Of a stretch of 64,000 nt of DNA, positions 35,346-48,224 are shown piece after piece. The stretch spans positions 42,184,401 to 42,248,400 of the forward strand of contig CM049317.1 of assembly GCA_026874595.1 (NCBI GenBank), given 5' to 3'. Origin of the DNA: Sipunculus nudus. Lineage: Eukaryota > Annelida > Sipuncula > Golfingiida > Sipunculidae. Position 1 is the first letter of the stretch; each line of letters opens with the position of its first letter. The notes beneath the pieces are model-generated. The model saw only the letters and a list, made by a program, of their open reading frames with translations. It was not told where the DNA came from and ran no database searches. The position numbers were made by a program, and so were the translations under genes.

Positions 35346-35357
35346 GGGGGGGGGGGG
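35346..35357. repeat. G homopolymer
   Basis: A run of about 12 G inside the TIR element. Confidence 0.8.
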
Positions 35358-35813
35358 CAACTCCTTTTTAATAATCATTAAAGGAAGCCTTGCTTAATAT
35401 GGTTTGCTCAAGCAGAGATTTTATAACCTTTGAAAGTTAGTTAATTGGTCATCTAATTAAAATTAATAATAAAAATCGAACAAGTGTCAAAACCAGTATT
35501 CAAACAATAAATTATTGAAGGGCAAGTAAAATCACAGATGGTGTGTCAACATCACAATGTGTTTTTTTATAAAATTTAATTTTCTGAGAAAATTATGAAA
35601 TAAAACTGAAGTTGAAATTATTATAAAATATTGCATGTATATTGATGTTTTTAATAGGAAGCCTCCTGTTTATACACAGGAAGAAAGATGTGTGTACAAG
35701 AAGAAATTTAAATGCATGTATGATATAGATATTATTTATGAAGGTCCTTAAGTCTTTTGTACATATTGTTTTAAAAGATGTGATGGGACAAATGCATATA
35801 TTTATATATATAT

Positions 35814-35997
35814 CAGGGGCGAATCAAGGGTTTGTAAACCGGGGAGGGTCCAACCCAGGAAGACTAATAAGAAACCTATAAAAGGGTCCCCTGCTCCAGA
35901 ATGTGACGGGTCCATGTAGGCCAGAAAAAATAGTTTAAAATTCTGAAGAAAGGTTGTTGCGGCTCAACCCCTCCCCCACGCCCTCTGGATCTGCCTG
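35814..35997. mobile_element. 184-bp hAT-like MITE
   Basis: It starts CAGGGGCGAATCAAGGG and ends with the complement of CAGGCAGATCCAGAGGG: imperfect inverted ends of the CAGGGGCGGATCC type found in hAT elements. TATATA-rich sequence flanks both sides, so an 8-bp duplication cannot be verified. It is nested in the 34853-40546 element. Confidence 0.5.
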
Positions 35998-36710
35998 TAT
36001 ATAAACATTTGTGTTTATGTGTGAGGGTGTGTGTTAAAAATAACTGTTTTATTTTATACATGTGCATATTATAGAAAATCTGCTGTTCTGTCAGTTAAGG
36101 TAACCTGTGGCAATAATTTTTAGAATCTTCCTTTAGGCTTTAAACACTCAAGAGTCAGTGACCCATGCATGTAATAATATAAATATATTGTATATATGTC
36201 AAGGAGAACTGAAGTGATGCTCCATTTGTGACATATACCTGTGGTATTTGTTTAGTATAAAAGAAACTGTGACACATCAAAATATTATCTTCATGAAGAT
36301 AATAACCATTAATGTTTAATGGTGTTTTTATTTCATTTCTTTATAATTCAGTCATTGAAAGTAAACACCGTTTCACTTCGTTATTACAACTTACAAGTAT
36401 TTGTTATATATTCTGGTGTAATGCATCATTATAGCCTAAATGAACTGTGAATTATTTTTTAATAATTTCTCACTCAATTTCAATGAAATGTACATAATAG
36501 GTGTTAACACATATTGTCAGCGAAAAATTTTATCTTGTTTATTGTTGAACAGGAACATTTTAAGGATTATTTTTTAATTATGACTCATGGCTGTCATAAT
36601 GTCTGATTCCAAGTGGATTAATTATAATAACAAATATGAATTTTTTATCGCTTTTTGTTTCTTACTAGCTAAAAAATAGCATTTTTCCCTTCTCTTTCTT
36701 AAACCCCCCT

Positions 36711-36726
36711 GCCCCCCCCCCCCCCC
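36711..36726. repeat. C homopolymer
   Basis: A run of about 15 C, the complement of the G-runs common in this window. Confidence 0.8.
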
Positions 36727-36781
36727 AGCAGGATACATATGTGGCCATAGAATGCAATATTATCATTGTTTATATTATAAA

Positions 36782-39416
36782 ACAAGGGACCTATGGGTCA
36801 CGACGCTCAGCTGTTATATATGATAAAAAAATATTATTTAGAAATGAGGCACATGCTGGTTTTGTGTGGTAATAAATATAAGCTGTATTATGAGTTGTTG
36901 TTGTTTAGCTTATGTATGATTTTGATAGTACCTTTGGAGACAGGGAAGAGGATTGATTTCATTTATTTTATTAACAATTGGAGTACTATTGTCACACAGA
37001 TTTTGACTTGGCCATATAACTTATAAGCAGAACATATTATATAAGAGTTTAACTATTTATTTAAAAAAATTACAAATATTGTCCCAAATATAATTTTTAT
37101 TAAAAATAATAAGAGAATCATATGATTTTTTTAAATGAAATATAACTGATATGATTATTAAAATAATATTAAAGAATATATTCATGAATGCATTCATGAA
37201 TACATTTTGAAAGTATTTGCACGAGTATTCATATACTTTCATTTTTACCTGAATTCCCATTCTTCATGCAGGAAATTTTATAATGGAGTACATAATCATA
37301 TTCGAATTTAAATACAATTACAAAGTATTCGCACCATGTCTGGTATTTATTCAATTTTCACCAAACAATGATGTTGAGAATCCAGAATATACAAAATTCA
37401 CACATTTAAATAATGATCATAAGTACCTGGTTTTATGGCTTTTATTTATATTAAAAATAACTGTAAAAAATTCATTTTGGACTAATTTCACATCAATGTA
37501 CACACTAGACACAGTAGGAATCTAGATTAATATTATCAACTGCATCTTTGTCTATCATTAATTTCCTTCATATGATCCCTAATGATTAGTAATGAATAAT
37601 ATTATTTACTTCTTTATCATTAAAATTGAACTGAAAAATGCCATAGGTGACTGCATGGTGTTATTTGGAATATGTGACATTCTACCCATCGATACAAGAT
37701 TCTTATATCATCAGTAACTGCAAGTTAATTTCCTGTTATTATAAACTAACAAATTCCTTTTCTATTTTTCTTTAATTTGTTATTAAAAACCAATAAAAAT
37801 TTATTAATTTGTTGTTTATTGTTATGTTGTTGGTTAAAACTACTACCGGTAGATGAGTTCGGTTGGACACCTGGATCAACTGTGGCTGGCCATAAGCTGC
37901 CTGGATTCCTGTATGCCTCGCCTCAAGCGTGCATAATTTGATGAAAGGTCAACAAGGTCAACATACAGGTGACTCAAGAGGGGCTGGAGAGAGCCAAAGT
38001 CTGACAGGGTCTCATAAAAAACATTAATAAAAGCTACAATTTTTGGCCAATTTCTTTCAGCTTTCTAAACTAAAAAGCTGAAATCCTTATGTGTGCATGA
38101 TATGAAAATTATATCAACAGTGCTCACGGTAAACAAACGTGCCATGGTCACAGTTGGGCAAAATTTAAGGTTATAATTTTATATTTATACTAATAACTTA
38201 TAAAATTTGAAAAATTCAGAACTAATTTTGGGTATTCAATTGAATCTTGATTAAAAAATGTTACATCCCTGACAAAAAAATCTCTAGCAATGCCCTTGTT
38301 AAGGGAGTAAATATATTTCTTGATTTTTTACAAAGTGCATTATGTTTGGGCCCATAACTTAAAACAATTACGCAATACTGACATCATTCTGGGATGTGCA
38401 TAGAGAATGAAAAATATGTATATTGTTTATGATTAAAGTCAGATCAGTGGTTTTGATATTAGGCAGTCTTGAAGTGTAACAATGGGTTTTTAATGGAAAA
38501 ATGAAGTTTTTCATTAATATCTCGAAGGTATTAAGTCCTAGTGACCAAATTCTTGGCATGGTAGGGGATTTTGGAGACATCTAACTGTATGCTGAATTTA
38601 AGGAACTTCGAGCTGAAGCTGGGGAGCTGAGCTTTTGCAAACTGCATAACACTAGCTTGATGTAAACAATATGTTACAAGGTGCTTGAAAACTTGATTAA
38701 AATCTACAGTTTTTGATCAACTGGTTTCAAATTTTTGGTGTTAACAGTTGAAATGCTGACAAAAACATGCTGTGAAAATTAAATCCACAGTACTTACAGG
38801 AAAAAAACGTGCCATGGTCAAAGTTGGGCAAAATTTAAGGTACCAATTTTTTATTTTTATTAATATTTTAAAAAATTTAAAAGATTTTCATCTAATTTTG
38901 GGTATACAGTTTAATTTTGATTAATTAAAGTTATAATACTGGTAAAAAGGTCCACAGCTTTAACATTTTTTGTGTTAAGTGATCAAATATCTTTCCTTAT
39001 TTTTTTCAAAATGCATTATGTTTGGGCCCAGAACTTTTTAAAATTAAATAATACAGACATAATTTCTGGCATGTACATAGGAACTATATAGAGGAATATT
39101 TATGGTAAATATGAGGAAAAACAGATGAGTGGTTTTGATATTAGGCTGTCCTAAAGTGTGAAAATAGGTTTTTAATAAAAAATTGAGGTTTTTCCTTAAT
39201 TTCTCAAAGGAACGAAGTTGCAAAGACCCAGTTTTCGGCTTGGTAGGAGATCTTGGGGACATCTAACATTATGCCGAATTTTGGATTCCTAGGTCTTACG
39301 GTTTCAAAACGTGCCACATCTACGGACGGACGGACGGACGGACAGACGGACGGACGGACGACGGACAATGGACCACGACTATAGCTCAGATGACTTATAG
39401 TCAGCTGAGCTAAAAA
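36782..39416 (+). mobile_element. family B element, complete long form, 2.63 kb
   Basis: The left end is ACAAGGGACCTATGGGTCAC then GACGCTCAGCTGTTATATA. The right end is an ACGG microsatellite at 39323-39362, then TAGCTCAGATGAC-ttata-GTCAGCTGAGCTA then AAAA. The same 2.6-kb body is found at 10322-12942 and 42991-47154. It contains a near-palindromic ATTCATGAATGCATTCATGA stretch near 37178. Short frames at 36793-37525 recur in the other copies but show no domain. This is the best reference copy of the long B form. Confidence 0.87.
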
Positions 39417-40546
39417 ATCAACAAGCTATGTTATCACTAAATATATTAAGTTTTGTAAATAACAGACAAATGAACAGACCAAATTTTTGTGAAAAATATA
39501 AACATTATACCTTTAATATAGCCGACAGAACTTTACACATATTAATTTTATTAAAGAACAGCTCAATGATTCAAGATTGTACCTTTGTCATTCGGTAGTT
39601 TATTGACGATTTTTTGTATTTTTTTTTTTTTTTTTTTGTCAATTGAACAATCAGAAGATCTAGGTCGATCACCAAAATCTGAGTTCGCGCTTTTATCACA
39701 CCAACAGGTCTGTGAGTTGTTAAGTTCTAACACCAGTAATCAGTAAGGCAGTAATAGCCGTCTTGCATCTTTGAGTGCCAATAAATGCATACTGTTATGT
39801 AAATTGTCGACATGGTTACAATATAAAGCAGAGGGCTATACAATTAAACTTGTATCCTCGTCAATAAAAGTTACTGACCTTTTACCAGAGATATATCAAA
39901 TATATTTTTGGTAACAGGAGATAGTATATCGTCGCATGCATATGAACACATGAATACTGCATATCGTCCCATGCACATGAACACATGGGAGTGGGAGACG
40001 CTCTGATTCGACAGGGCCAAGATTGATACATTTTGTTTATACCCATCAACTTTAAAGAGTGAAGCGCTGGTGTGGGGAAAATGTAACACTTTTTAGCACT
40101 GGTTACAGGCCAGTGTTTACCAGTAGATGGTATATAGGATCATATAGGCTGCGTCTTTTGACTAACTGAAAATTTCATGTGTCATTATGGACTCAATATA
40201 TGACAGGGCCAAATCGGGCCTGCATGCCTTGTCCCATCTCTGCGTTTCTCTTCGTCTTGTGATTTTATTACGAAGAGAAGGAAGAAAACAGATTGCTGTT
40301 ACTTTGAATGATAACTGGGGTAACTTTTATAAAAATTATCAATATATGCCTCGACCGTACTAAAAATAAAACATATTATTATGAGAGGTCCATCGAGCAT
40401 TTATGGTTGAAAGTTTACACACGTGTCAGGAATGTCCGACCTGATGTCCGACCTCCACGTGTGTTTACATGGCCTCGTTTTCAGTCTGGCAATAACGTTC
40501 GCTGATTGGCTAATAGAGCTGTCGATCATGCACTCGCCGTCAGGTC

Positions 40547-40987
40547 AATTTCAGATACGACCTATGTGACCAACATTGGCATAAAATCTGGTGATGATAG
40601 CTCCAGCCGTTTCTGAGATTGAAATTTTAATATGCTTTTTGGACAGATGACAAAGTTCAACCTCCTGTAACTCGGCCAAAAATCTCTAAACTGGAACCAT
40701 TCGAACAAATTAGAGAGATTGTTCCAAGGATCATTTCTGTGAAATATTGGAAAATTTGGCTGGACAGTTTCGTAGAAGAAGATTTTGAAAGCTTTTTTAG
40801 CTTTTTCCTTAAAAATGCAATGAGAATAAAAATAAACAAAATCCCATAGTGTTTTTGAGATGATTGATTATTTGCAAAAAATTTGGTGATGCTAGCTCCT
40901 GCCATTTTTGAGATAGCTATGGTTAACATACAGACGACGCACAACGGACGCCGCCGCACCATCGCATAAGCTCACAGGTTCGCTAAA
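40547..40987 (+). mobile_element. family C element, right-end segment
   Basis: It resumes with AATTTCAGATACGACC and ends CACAGGTTCGCTAAAAA near 40987, preceded by ACGACGCACAACGGACG. This closes the C element opened at 27197. Adding the segments 27197-27386, 30385-31224, 32760-32827, 33996-34852 and this one gives about 2.4 kb, close to the 2.08 kb of the intact copy. Confidence 0.78.
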
Positions 40988-41444
40988 AAAAAAAGAAAAG
41001 TATTCTCAGCTATGACATTAATACATGTATTAAAAATAATCCAAGGATAAAAACACCCAATATATTATATAAGGAGCAAACTGGAGTAGGAAATGTTTAA
41101 TTTTATTAACTGAAATAAAGGAATCAGTAATATAAATTTTGATTATTTAGCCAGTATCATGTAACAACTGATACAGCCATGAGCCATGTCATTAGTCAAA
41201 CTTATTAACATCTTTAATGAGCACTTCTCTGAGTAATATTTTAAATTTTTGACATATTTACTTTTTTTTATTTTGTAATAAATATAAACCAACAAATTTA
41301 ACACCTGGAAAAGACCTGGAAATTTAGATTAATATAATATAATTAACTGCACCCTTGTCTATCATTAACTTGCTTCATATAATACCTAACAGTGAACAAA
41401 CATTTTATTTAATTATTTTATTTTCAATTTGATGATTGAAATTA
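40988..41444 (+). mobile_element. family B element, right side of the C insertion
   Basis: 'aaaagaaaagtattctcagc' onward matches 53347-53560 almost base for base, so this continues the B element begun at 26404. It is cut at 41445 by another B left end. Confidence 0.78.
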
Positions 41445-42775
41445 ACCAGGGACCCATGGGTCTCTGTGCTCAGCTGATGATGACCTTGAAAGTAAAAATC
41501 TAAAATATCAAATGGAGATAAAGTCTAAGAGGAAAAGGCCATGGCTGGTTGACATGATTGTTTTGTATTGATGAGTAAGAAATTGTTGCAAATAATATTT
41601 TGTGACCAAACCATGTATTTCCTAATGTTAAAATTGAAGCATTGTGAACATAAGATGTATATTATTAACATGATCATTGGTTGGCTTTTGGATAAATGGT
41701 TTATAGTTCAGTAGTTTACACATTTGTTCAATTGGATCTTTTGTTTTATAATATATATATATTATTAAATATGGAAGGTAGAGTTACCCTCCGTTGCAAA
41801 GTGCTTAATGGCCTACAGACCAGGCCAGAGCAGTATAACTCTGAAGAAAAACAACACTGTAAATTCACAACAGTCTGTTTCACAGGATGCGACCCGATCA
41901 TCAGGTGAATGTGGTTCTTTCTAAAAATGTATCTTTTAAGTTTGCAAAACAATAAATATCTAAAAAATAATTGATTGAGATTTCACAATTGTGCATGTTT
42001 TCATCCATAATTTGCTTAATTTTTAATAAATTTATGCATACCAATGGGTTTAATTATATTTCAATTTGTTAAAATCATTTAAAAGAAAATTGATTTCATT
42101 AAAAATGCTACACTAACACAATATGGCATCTTCTGGATTACTCCTTGAAATACTTTTTCATGGAAAGTTTTGTATATTGGAGTGGAAACAGCATTACAAT
42201 TAAGGAAATAATTACTGCATTATAATTACTGCATAACACTTGATAGGTAGGGTTGGGGGGGGGGGGGGGGGAGGGAGAGGGAGAGAGGGGAATGAGGGGG
42301 GGGGGGGGGGATATGAGAATAACAGTACACCTGTCACAGCAGGGGATCTCCCCCAGTGACTGAAGCTGATTTCCTGTGACCTGGAGTTGGCTACCTGCAT
42401 CTGGACAAAAGTAACTGACTATAACAGAGTCTCAAGAAAAAAATCAATAACTGGCCTAATTTTCAAGCTTTCATATTAAAAATTTCAGATTTTAACAAAT
42501 TAAATATGTATGTTTGCATGTTATGAAAATTAAATCAACACTACTCACAGGAAAAAAATGTGCCATGGTGAAAGTTGGGCAAAATTTAAGGTAATAATTT
42601 TATTTTTATGCTAATAAAATACAGATCCAATTTTGGTATACAATTGAATCTTAATTAAACAAAGTTATATACTTGGGGAAAAAGTTTATAGCTTCAAAAA
42701 TTTTCATGTTAAGTGAGTAAATATTTTTCCTGATTTTTACAAAGTCCATCATGTTCGAGTCCATAACTTAAAGAA
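41445..42775 (+). mobile_element. family B element, right end missing
   Basis: The left end variant is ACCAGGGACCCATGGGTCTC then TGTGCTCAGCTGATGA. The interior matches the B copy at 22420. G-runs with GA repeats lie at 42254-42310. Before any right hairpin it is interrupted at 42776 by an A left end. Confidence 0.7.
42254..42310. repeat. two G homopolymers separated by GA-rich DNA
   Basis: Runs of about 16 and 15 G with gagggagaggg between them. Confidence 0.85.
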
Positions 42776-42990
42776 ACTTGAAAACAGGTAGTCGACAAGC
42801 GAATACGTGTATCCGCAGAAATCAGAGTGGAACGGGTAAAGCGAGGCATGGATTGAGTGGCAAGGGGAAATAGAGTGAGGTGTGTTGCATATTAGCATGG
42901 ATGTCTGCAGCCGAAATGCATATGTAGGTTGCGCCACCTACCACAAATGCAGAAAGCTGTCACATAAATGTAGGTGGCGCCACCTGCCAA
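42776..42990 (+). mobile_element. family A element, left segment
   Basis: ACTTGAAAACAGGTAGTCGA then CAAGCG and TATCCGCAGAAATCAGAG: an A left end with a slightly altered start. The core is shortened and ends at CACCTGCCAA, where a B element is inserted. It resumes at 47155. Confidence 0.78.
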
Positions 42991-45022
42991 ACAAGGGACC
43001 CATGGGTCATGGGGCTCAGCTGTTATATATGATAAAAAAATATGATTTAGAAATGAGGCACATGCTTGTTTTGTGTGGAAATAAATATAAGCTGTATTAT
43101 GAGTTGTGGGTGTTTAGCTTATGTATGATTTTGATAGTATCTTTGGAGACAGGGAAAAGGATTGATTTCATTTATTTTATTAACAAATGGAGTGCTACTG
43201 TCACACAGATTTTGACTTGGCCATATAACTTATAAGCAGAACATATAATTTAAGAGTTTAACTATTTATTAAAAATAATTACAAATTGTCCCATATATAA
43301 TTTTTATTAAAAAAGATAAGAGAATTGTATGATTTTTTAAAATAAAATACAACTGAAATGATTATTAGAATAATATCAAAGAATATATTCATGAATGCAT
43401 TCATGAATACATTTTGAAAGTATTTGCACTGGTATTCATATACTTTCATTTTTACCTGAATTCCCATTCTTATGCAAGAAATTTTATAATGGAGTACATA
43501 TTCATATTTGTATTCAAATACATTTGCAAAGTATTCGCACCATGTCTGGTATTTATTCAGTTTTCACCAAACAATGATGTTGAGAATCCAGAATATACAA
43601 AATTCACACATTTAAATAATGATCATAAGTACCTGGTTTTATGGCATTTATTCATATTAAAAAAAATAAATGTAATATATTCATTTTGGACTAATTTCAC
43701 ATCAATGTACACACTAGACACAGCAGGAATCTAGATTAATATTATCAACTGCATCTTTGTCTATCATTAATTTCCTTCATATGATCCCTAATGATCAGTA
43801 ATGAATAACATGATTTATTTTTTTATCATTAAAATTGAACTGAAAAATACCAAAGGTGACTGCATGGTGTTATTTGGAATATGTGACATTCTTCTAATAG
43901 ATACAAGATTCTTATATCATCAGTAACTGCAAGTTAATCTCCTGATATTATCAACTAACAAATTCCTTTTCCATTTTTCTTTAATTTGTTATTAAAAACC
44001 AATAAAAATTTATTAATATATTATTTATTGTTATGTTGTTAGTTAAAACTACTAGATGAGTTGGGTTAGACACCTGGATCAACTGTGGCTGGCCATAAGC
44101 TGCCTGGCTACCCCAGTGTATGCCTCGCATCAAGCGTGCCTAATTTGATGAAAGGTCAACAAGGTCAACATACAGGTGACTCAAGAGGGGCTGGGGTGAG
44201 CTAAGGTCTGACATGGTCTGATAAAAACATTAATAAAAGTTACAATTTTTGGCCAATTTCTTTCAGCTTTCTAAACTAAAAAGCTGAAATCCTTATGTGT
44301 GCATGATATGAAAATTATATCATCATTGCTCACAGGAAACCAACGTGCCATGGTCAAAGTTGGGCAAAATTTAAGGTACTTATTTTATATTTATACGAAT
44401 AACTTATAAAATTTGAAAAATTCAGAACTAATTTTGGGTATTCAATTGAATCTTGATTAAATAATGTTACATCCCTGACAAAAAATCTCTAGCTTCAGCA
44501 ATCCTCTTGTTAAGGGAGTAAATATATTTCTTGATTTTTTACAAAGTGCATTATGTTTGGGCCCATAACTTAAAACAATTACGCAATACTGACATCATTT
44601 CTGGCATGTGCTTAGAGAATGTATAGAAAAATATGTATATTATATATGATTTAAGTCAGATCAGTGGTTTTGATATTAGGCAGTCTTGAAGTGTAACAAT
44701 ATTTATTTTTTTTAATGGAAAAATGAAGTTTTTCATTAATATCTCGAAGATATTAAGTCCAAGAGACCAAATTCTTGGCATGGTAGGGGATTTTGGAGAC
44801 ATCTAATTGTATGCCAGATTTTAGGAACTGAGAGCTGAAGCTGGGGAGCTGAGCTCTTGCAAACTGCATAACACTAGCTTGATGTACACAATATGTTACA
44901 TGGTGCTTGAAAACTTGAATAAAATCTACAGTTTTTGATCAACTGGTTTCACATTTTGTTGTTAACAGACAAAATGCTAACAAAAACATGCTTTGAAAAT
45001 TAAATCCACAGTACTTGCAGAA
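42991..45022 (+). mobile_element. family B element (long form), left part
   Basis: ACAAGGGACCCATGGGTCAT then GGGGCTCAGCTGTTATATA. It is collinear with 36782-38790 and breaks at 'gtacttgcagaa', where another B begins. It resumes at 46608. Confidence 0.83.
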
Positions 45023-46607
45023 ACAAGTGACCCATGGGTCATGACGCTCAGCTGACTGGGAAGAGATTTGCAAAAGGAAATTTTATCATCTGAATGGTAG
45101 TATAGAACCATTCAACTGAAGCATCAAACAGATTAACCAACAGGGTGAGATTGTGTCTGTATTAATATATCTTAAAAAAAAAGAGAAAAAATGTGTAAAC
45201 TTTAAAAAAAATACAGGTGGCTCCACCAAGTCTGCAGAAACTAATAAAAACACTTAATGGTCAATATCCATGCAAAGAAGCATGGTGGTCTCTGGATTAG
45301 TTGTTCAGATACTTCAGCTTTTGTATCAAATTTTCCATTATTCTGAGGGATACTTTGGAGTCCTATAGCTTGAAGGATATGGGTAACAGAGACCTAATTT
45401 CAGGTTTCTGTAGACACTTTTCATGGGCCTCCTTGCATGACAAGAATGAAGATTCTAGGTCCAGTTGTTACAATTTTTACCCTGTTGACAGATAACCACA
45501 TCTTTAAAGGTCTCAAAAATAGAGAAAAAAATTCGTAAATATATGAAAAAAATAGAGGTGGCAAACCCAGTCTGCTAAAACTGATGGAACATGTCATGAT
45601 CAATACGTATGCCAAAAATCATGAGCATCAGTGTTGTAGTAATTGAGATACTGGATTTTTTGTATCAAATTTTTCATTATTCTGGGGGGTATTTTGGAGC
45701 CATACAGCTGAATGGATATGGGTAACAGAGACCTTATTTCAGGTTTCCATGGAGATTTTTCATGGGTCTCATGGGTCTACCTGTGTGTAAAGAATGAAGA
45801 TTCTAGGTCCAGTTGTTATGATTTGTGCCATGTTAACAGATGCTCATATCTTTAAAGGTCTCAAAAATAGGGGGGAAAAATCGAAAAAAGCCCAAACAAA
45901 TATATGTGGTGCCACCAGGTTGCAGAAACTGATGAAACACTCCATGATCAATATCCATACAAACAATCATGGTGGTCTCTGCATTAGTTGTTCAGATACT
46001 TCAGCTTTTGTATCAAATTTTCCATTATTCTGAGCTGTACTTTGGAGTGGCATAGCTCAAAGGATATGGGTAACAAAGACCTAATTTCAGGTTTCCATGG
46101 AGACTTTTCATAGGTCTCTCAGAATGTCAAGAATGAAGATTCTAGGTCGAATGTTTACGATTTGTGCCCTGTTAATAGTGTTAACAGATGTTCACATTTT
46201 TAAAGGTCTCAAAAATAGAGAAAAAAATTCGTAAAAAATTGAAAAATACAGGTGGCGCCACCAGTCTGCAGGAACTGATGATACATCTCATGATCAATAT
46301 GTATGCCAAAAACCATGACCATCAGTGATGTGGTTAATGAGATATTCAAGTTTTTGTATGAATTTTTTTACTATTCTGGGGGGTACTTTGAGGCCCCATA
46401 GCTCAAAGGATATGGGTAACAGAGACCTAATTCCAGGTTTCCAAGGAGATTTTTCATAGACCTCTCTAGATGTAAAGTAAGAAGATTCCAGGTCAAGTGG
46501 TTACGATTTGTGCCGTGTTAACGGACAGATGGCCGAATGGCCGGACGGACGACGGACAAAGAGTGATCACAATAGCTCAGATGACTTACAATCAGCCGAG
46601 CTAAAAA
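45023..46607 (+). mobile_element. family B element (short core form) nested in a long B
   Basis: The left end ACAAGTGACCCATGGGTCAT is at 45023. The right end TAGCTCAGATGACT..AATCAGCCGAGCTA is at 46603. Three to four core units of about 340 bp ('tctgcagaaact', 'gatcaatatccatgc', 'attctggggggta') lie between, with one GGTGGCGCCACC at about 46251. The host B is contiguous across the site in the copy at 38790 ('acttacaggaaaaaaacgtgcc'), so the insertion lies in an A-run without a visible duplication. Confidence 0.83.
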
Positions 46608-47154
46608 AATGCGCCATGGTCAAAGTTGGGCAAAATTTAATTTGTTAATATTTAAAAAAAAATTAAAAGATTTTGATCTAATTTAATTTTGATTAATTAA
46701 AGTTATATTACTGGAAAAAAGTCCATAGCTTTCTCATGTTTTAAGTGATCAAATATTTTTCCTGATTTTTTACAAAATGCATTATGTTTGGGCCCATAAC
46801 TTTTTTAAATTACACAATACAGACATAATTTCTGGCATGTACATAGGAAAAATATATGGGGGAATATTTATGGTAAATATGAGGAAAAACAGATGAGTAG
46901 TTTTGATATTAGGCAGTCCTGAAGTGTGAAAATAGGTTGTTAATAAAAAATTGAGGTTTTTCATTAATTTCTCAAAGGAACGAAGTCGCAAAGACCCAGT
47001 TTTCGGCTTGGTAGGAGATCTTGGGGACATCTAACATTATGCCAAATTTTGATTCCTAGGTCTAACGCTTTCAAAACATGCCACATCTACGGACAGACGA
47101 CGGACAATGGACCACAACTATAGCTCAGATGACTTATAGTCAGCTGAGCTAAAA
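46608..47154 (+). mobile_element. family B element (long form), right part
   Basis: It continues the host of 45023-46607 ('atgcgccatggtcaaagttggg') and ends with the B right hairpin TAGCTCAGATGAC..GTCAGCTGAGCTA at about 47121-47150. Confidence 0.82.
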
Positions 47155-48224
47155 AATCGAGAAAGCAATCCAAGATGTATAAACATGCAAAATCTTTAGG
47201 CAGATAAGTCAAACCACTACAGAGATGCAAGTGATTTTTGCCCACGGCAGACAAACAGACAAACGCTGTGCAAAATGGTTGCCGGTGGCCCCTCAACTTT
47301 TGTGTATGAAAAAGAGCTATGTGATATCTATACACATGCAAAATTTTGGCCGAATCAGTCAAACGGTTCCCGAGATATGAGCTTGGATGTATGCAGCATA
47401 AACTAGAATGTAGGTGGCGCCACTGGTCATAAAATCAAGAAAGCTATCCAGGATGTATAAACCTGCAAGATTTTAGGAAGATATGTCAAACCACTGCTGA
47501 GATATGAGTAATTTTATCCCATGGCAGACAAACAGACGGATGCTGTGCAAAAATAGTTGCAGGAGGTGCCACCAGTTTTGCATATGATAAAGAGCTATGT
47601 GAGATCTATACACATGCAAAATTTTGGCCCAATCGGTCAAACGGTTCCCGAGATATGAGCTTGGTATCTGGAGTGTAAACGTGAATGTAGGTGGTGTCAC
47701 CTGTCACAAAATCCAGAAAGCTATCCAGGATGTATAAACATGCAAAATTTTAGGTTTATATGTCAAACTATGTTATCCCATGGCACACAAACAGATGGAC
47801 CCTGTGCAAAAATAGTTGCAGGAGGTGCCACCAGTTTTGCATATGATAAAGAGCTATGTGAGATCTAAACACATGCAAAATTTTGCCCCAATTGGTCAAA
47901 CGGTTCCAGAGATATGAGCTTGGATGTCTGCAGCATAAACTAGAATGTAGTTGGCGCCACCTGTCATAAAATCAAGAAAGCTATCCAGGATGTATAAACC
48001 TGCAAGATTTTAGGCGGATATGTCAAATCACTGCCGTGATATGAGTAATTTTATCCCACGGCAGATAAACAGATGGACGCTGTGCAAAAATAGTTGCAGA
48101 AGGCGCCACCAGTTTTGCATATGATAAAGAGCTATGTGAGATCTATACATATGCAAAATTTTGGCCCAATCAGTCAAATGGTTCCTGAGATATGAGCTTG
48201 GTTTGCAGCGTAAACGTGAATGTA
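47155..48224 (+). mobile_element. family A core units (continuation of the A element at 42776)
   Basis: It resumes with 'atcgagaaagcaatccaaga', the sequence expected after the B insertion point. Half-units of about 165 bp carry 'gatatgagcttggatgtctgcagc' and 'gcagacaaacagacgga'. It is broken at 48224 by a TIR element. Confidence 0.78.

Larger units (their letters stand above)
34853..40546. mobile_element. 5.7-kb TIR element with AATT flanks, containing a B element
   Basis: The termini are GACGTGACGGC at 34853 and the complement of GACCTGACGGC ending at 40546 (10 of 11 match), flanked by AATT on both sides (34849-34852, 40547-40550). The flanks are contiguous in other C copies (compare 211-230 and 60668-60690). 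Of its length, 2.6 kb is the B element at 36782-39416. The remaining 3.1 kb shows no transposase I recognise. It includes a perfect 10-bp stem TTCTCTTCGT/ACGAAGAGAA at about 40248-40281. Superfamily unknown. Confidence 0.62.

Noticed and set aside
36793-37525. Frames shared with 42882-43734, suggesting a conserved gene
   Set aside because: Both lie in copies of the long B body; similarity is at DNA level, with indels that break frame, and no domain is recognisable.
39617-39639. Poly-T tract as a retroposon tail
   Set aside because: No SINE or LINE body or target duplication could be seen next to it.
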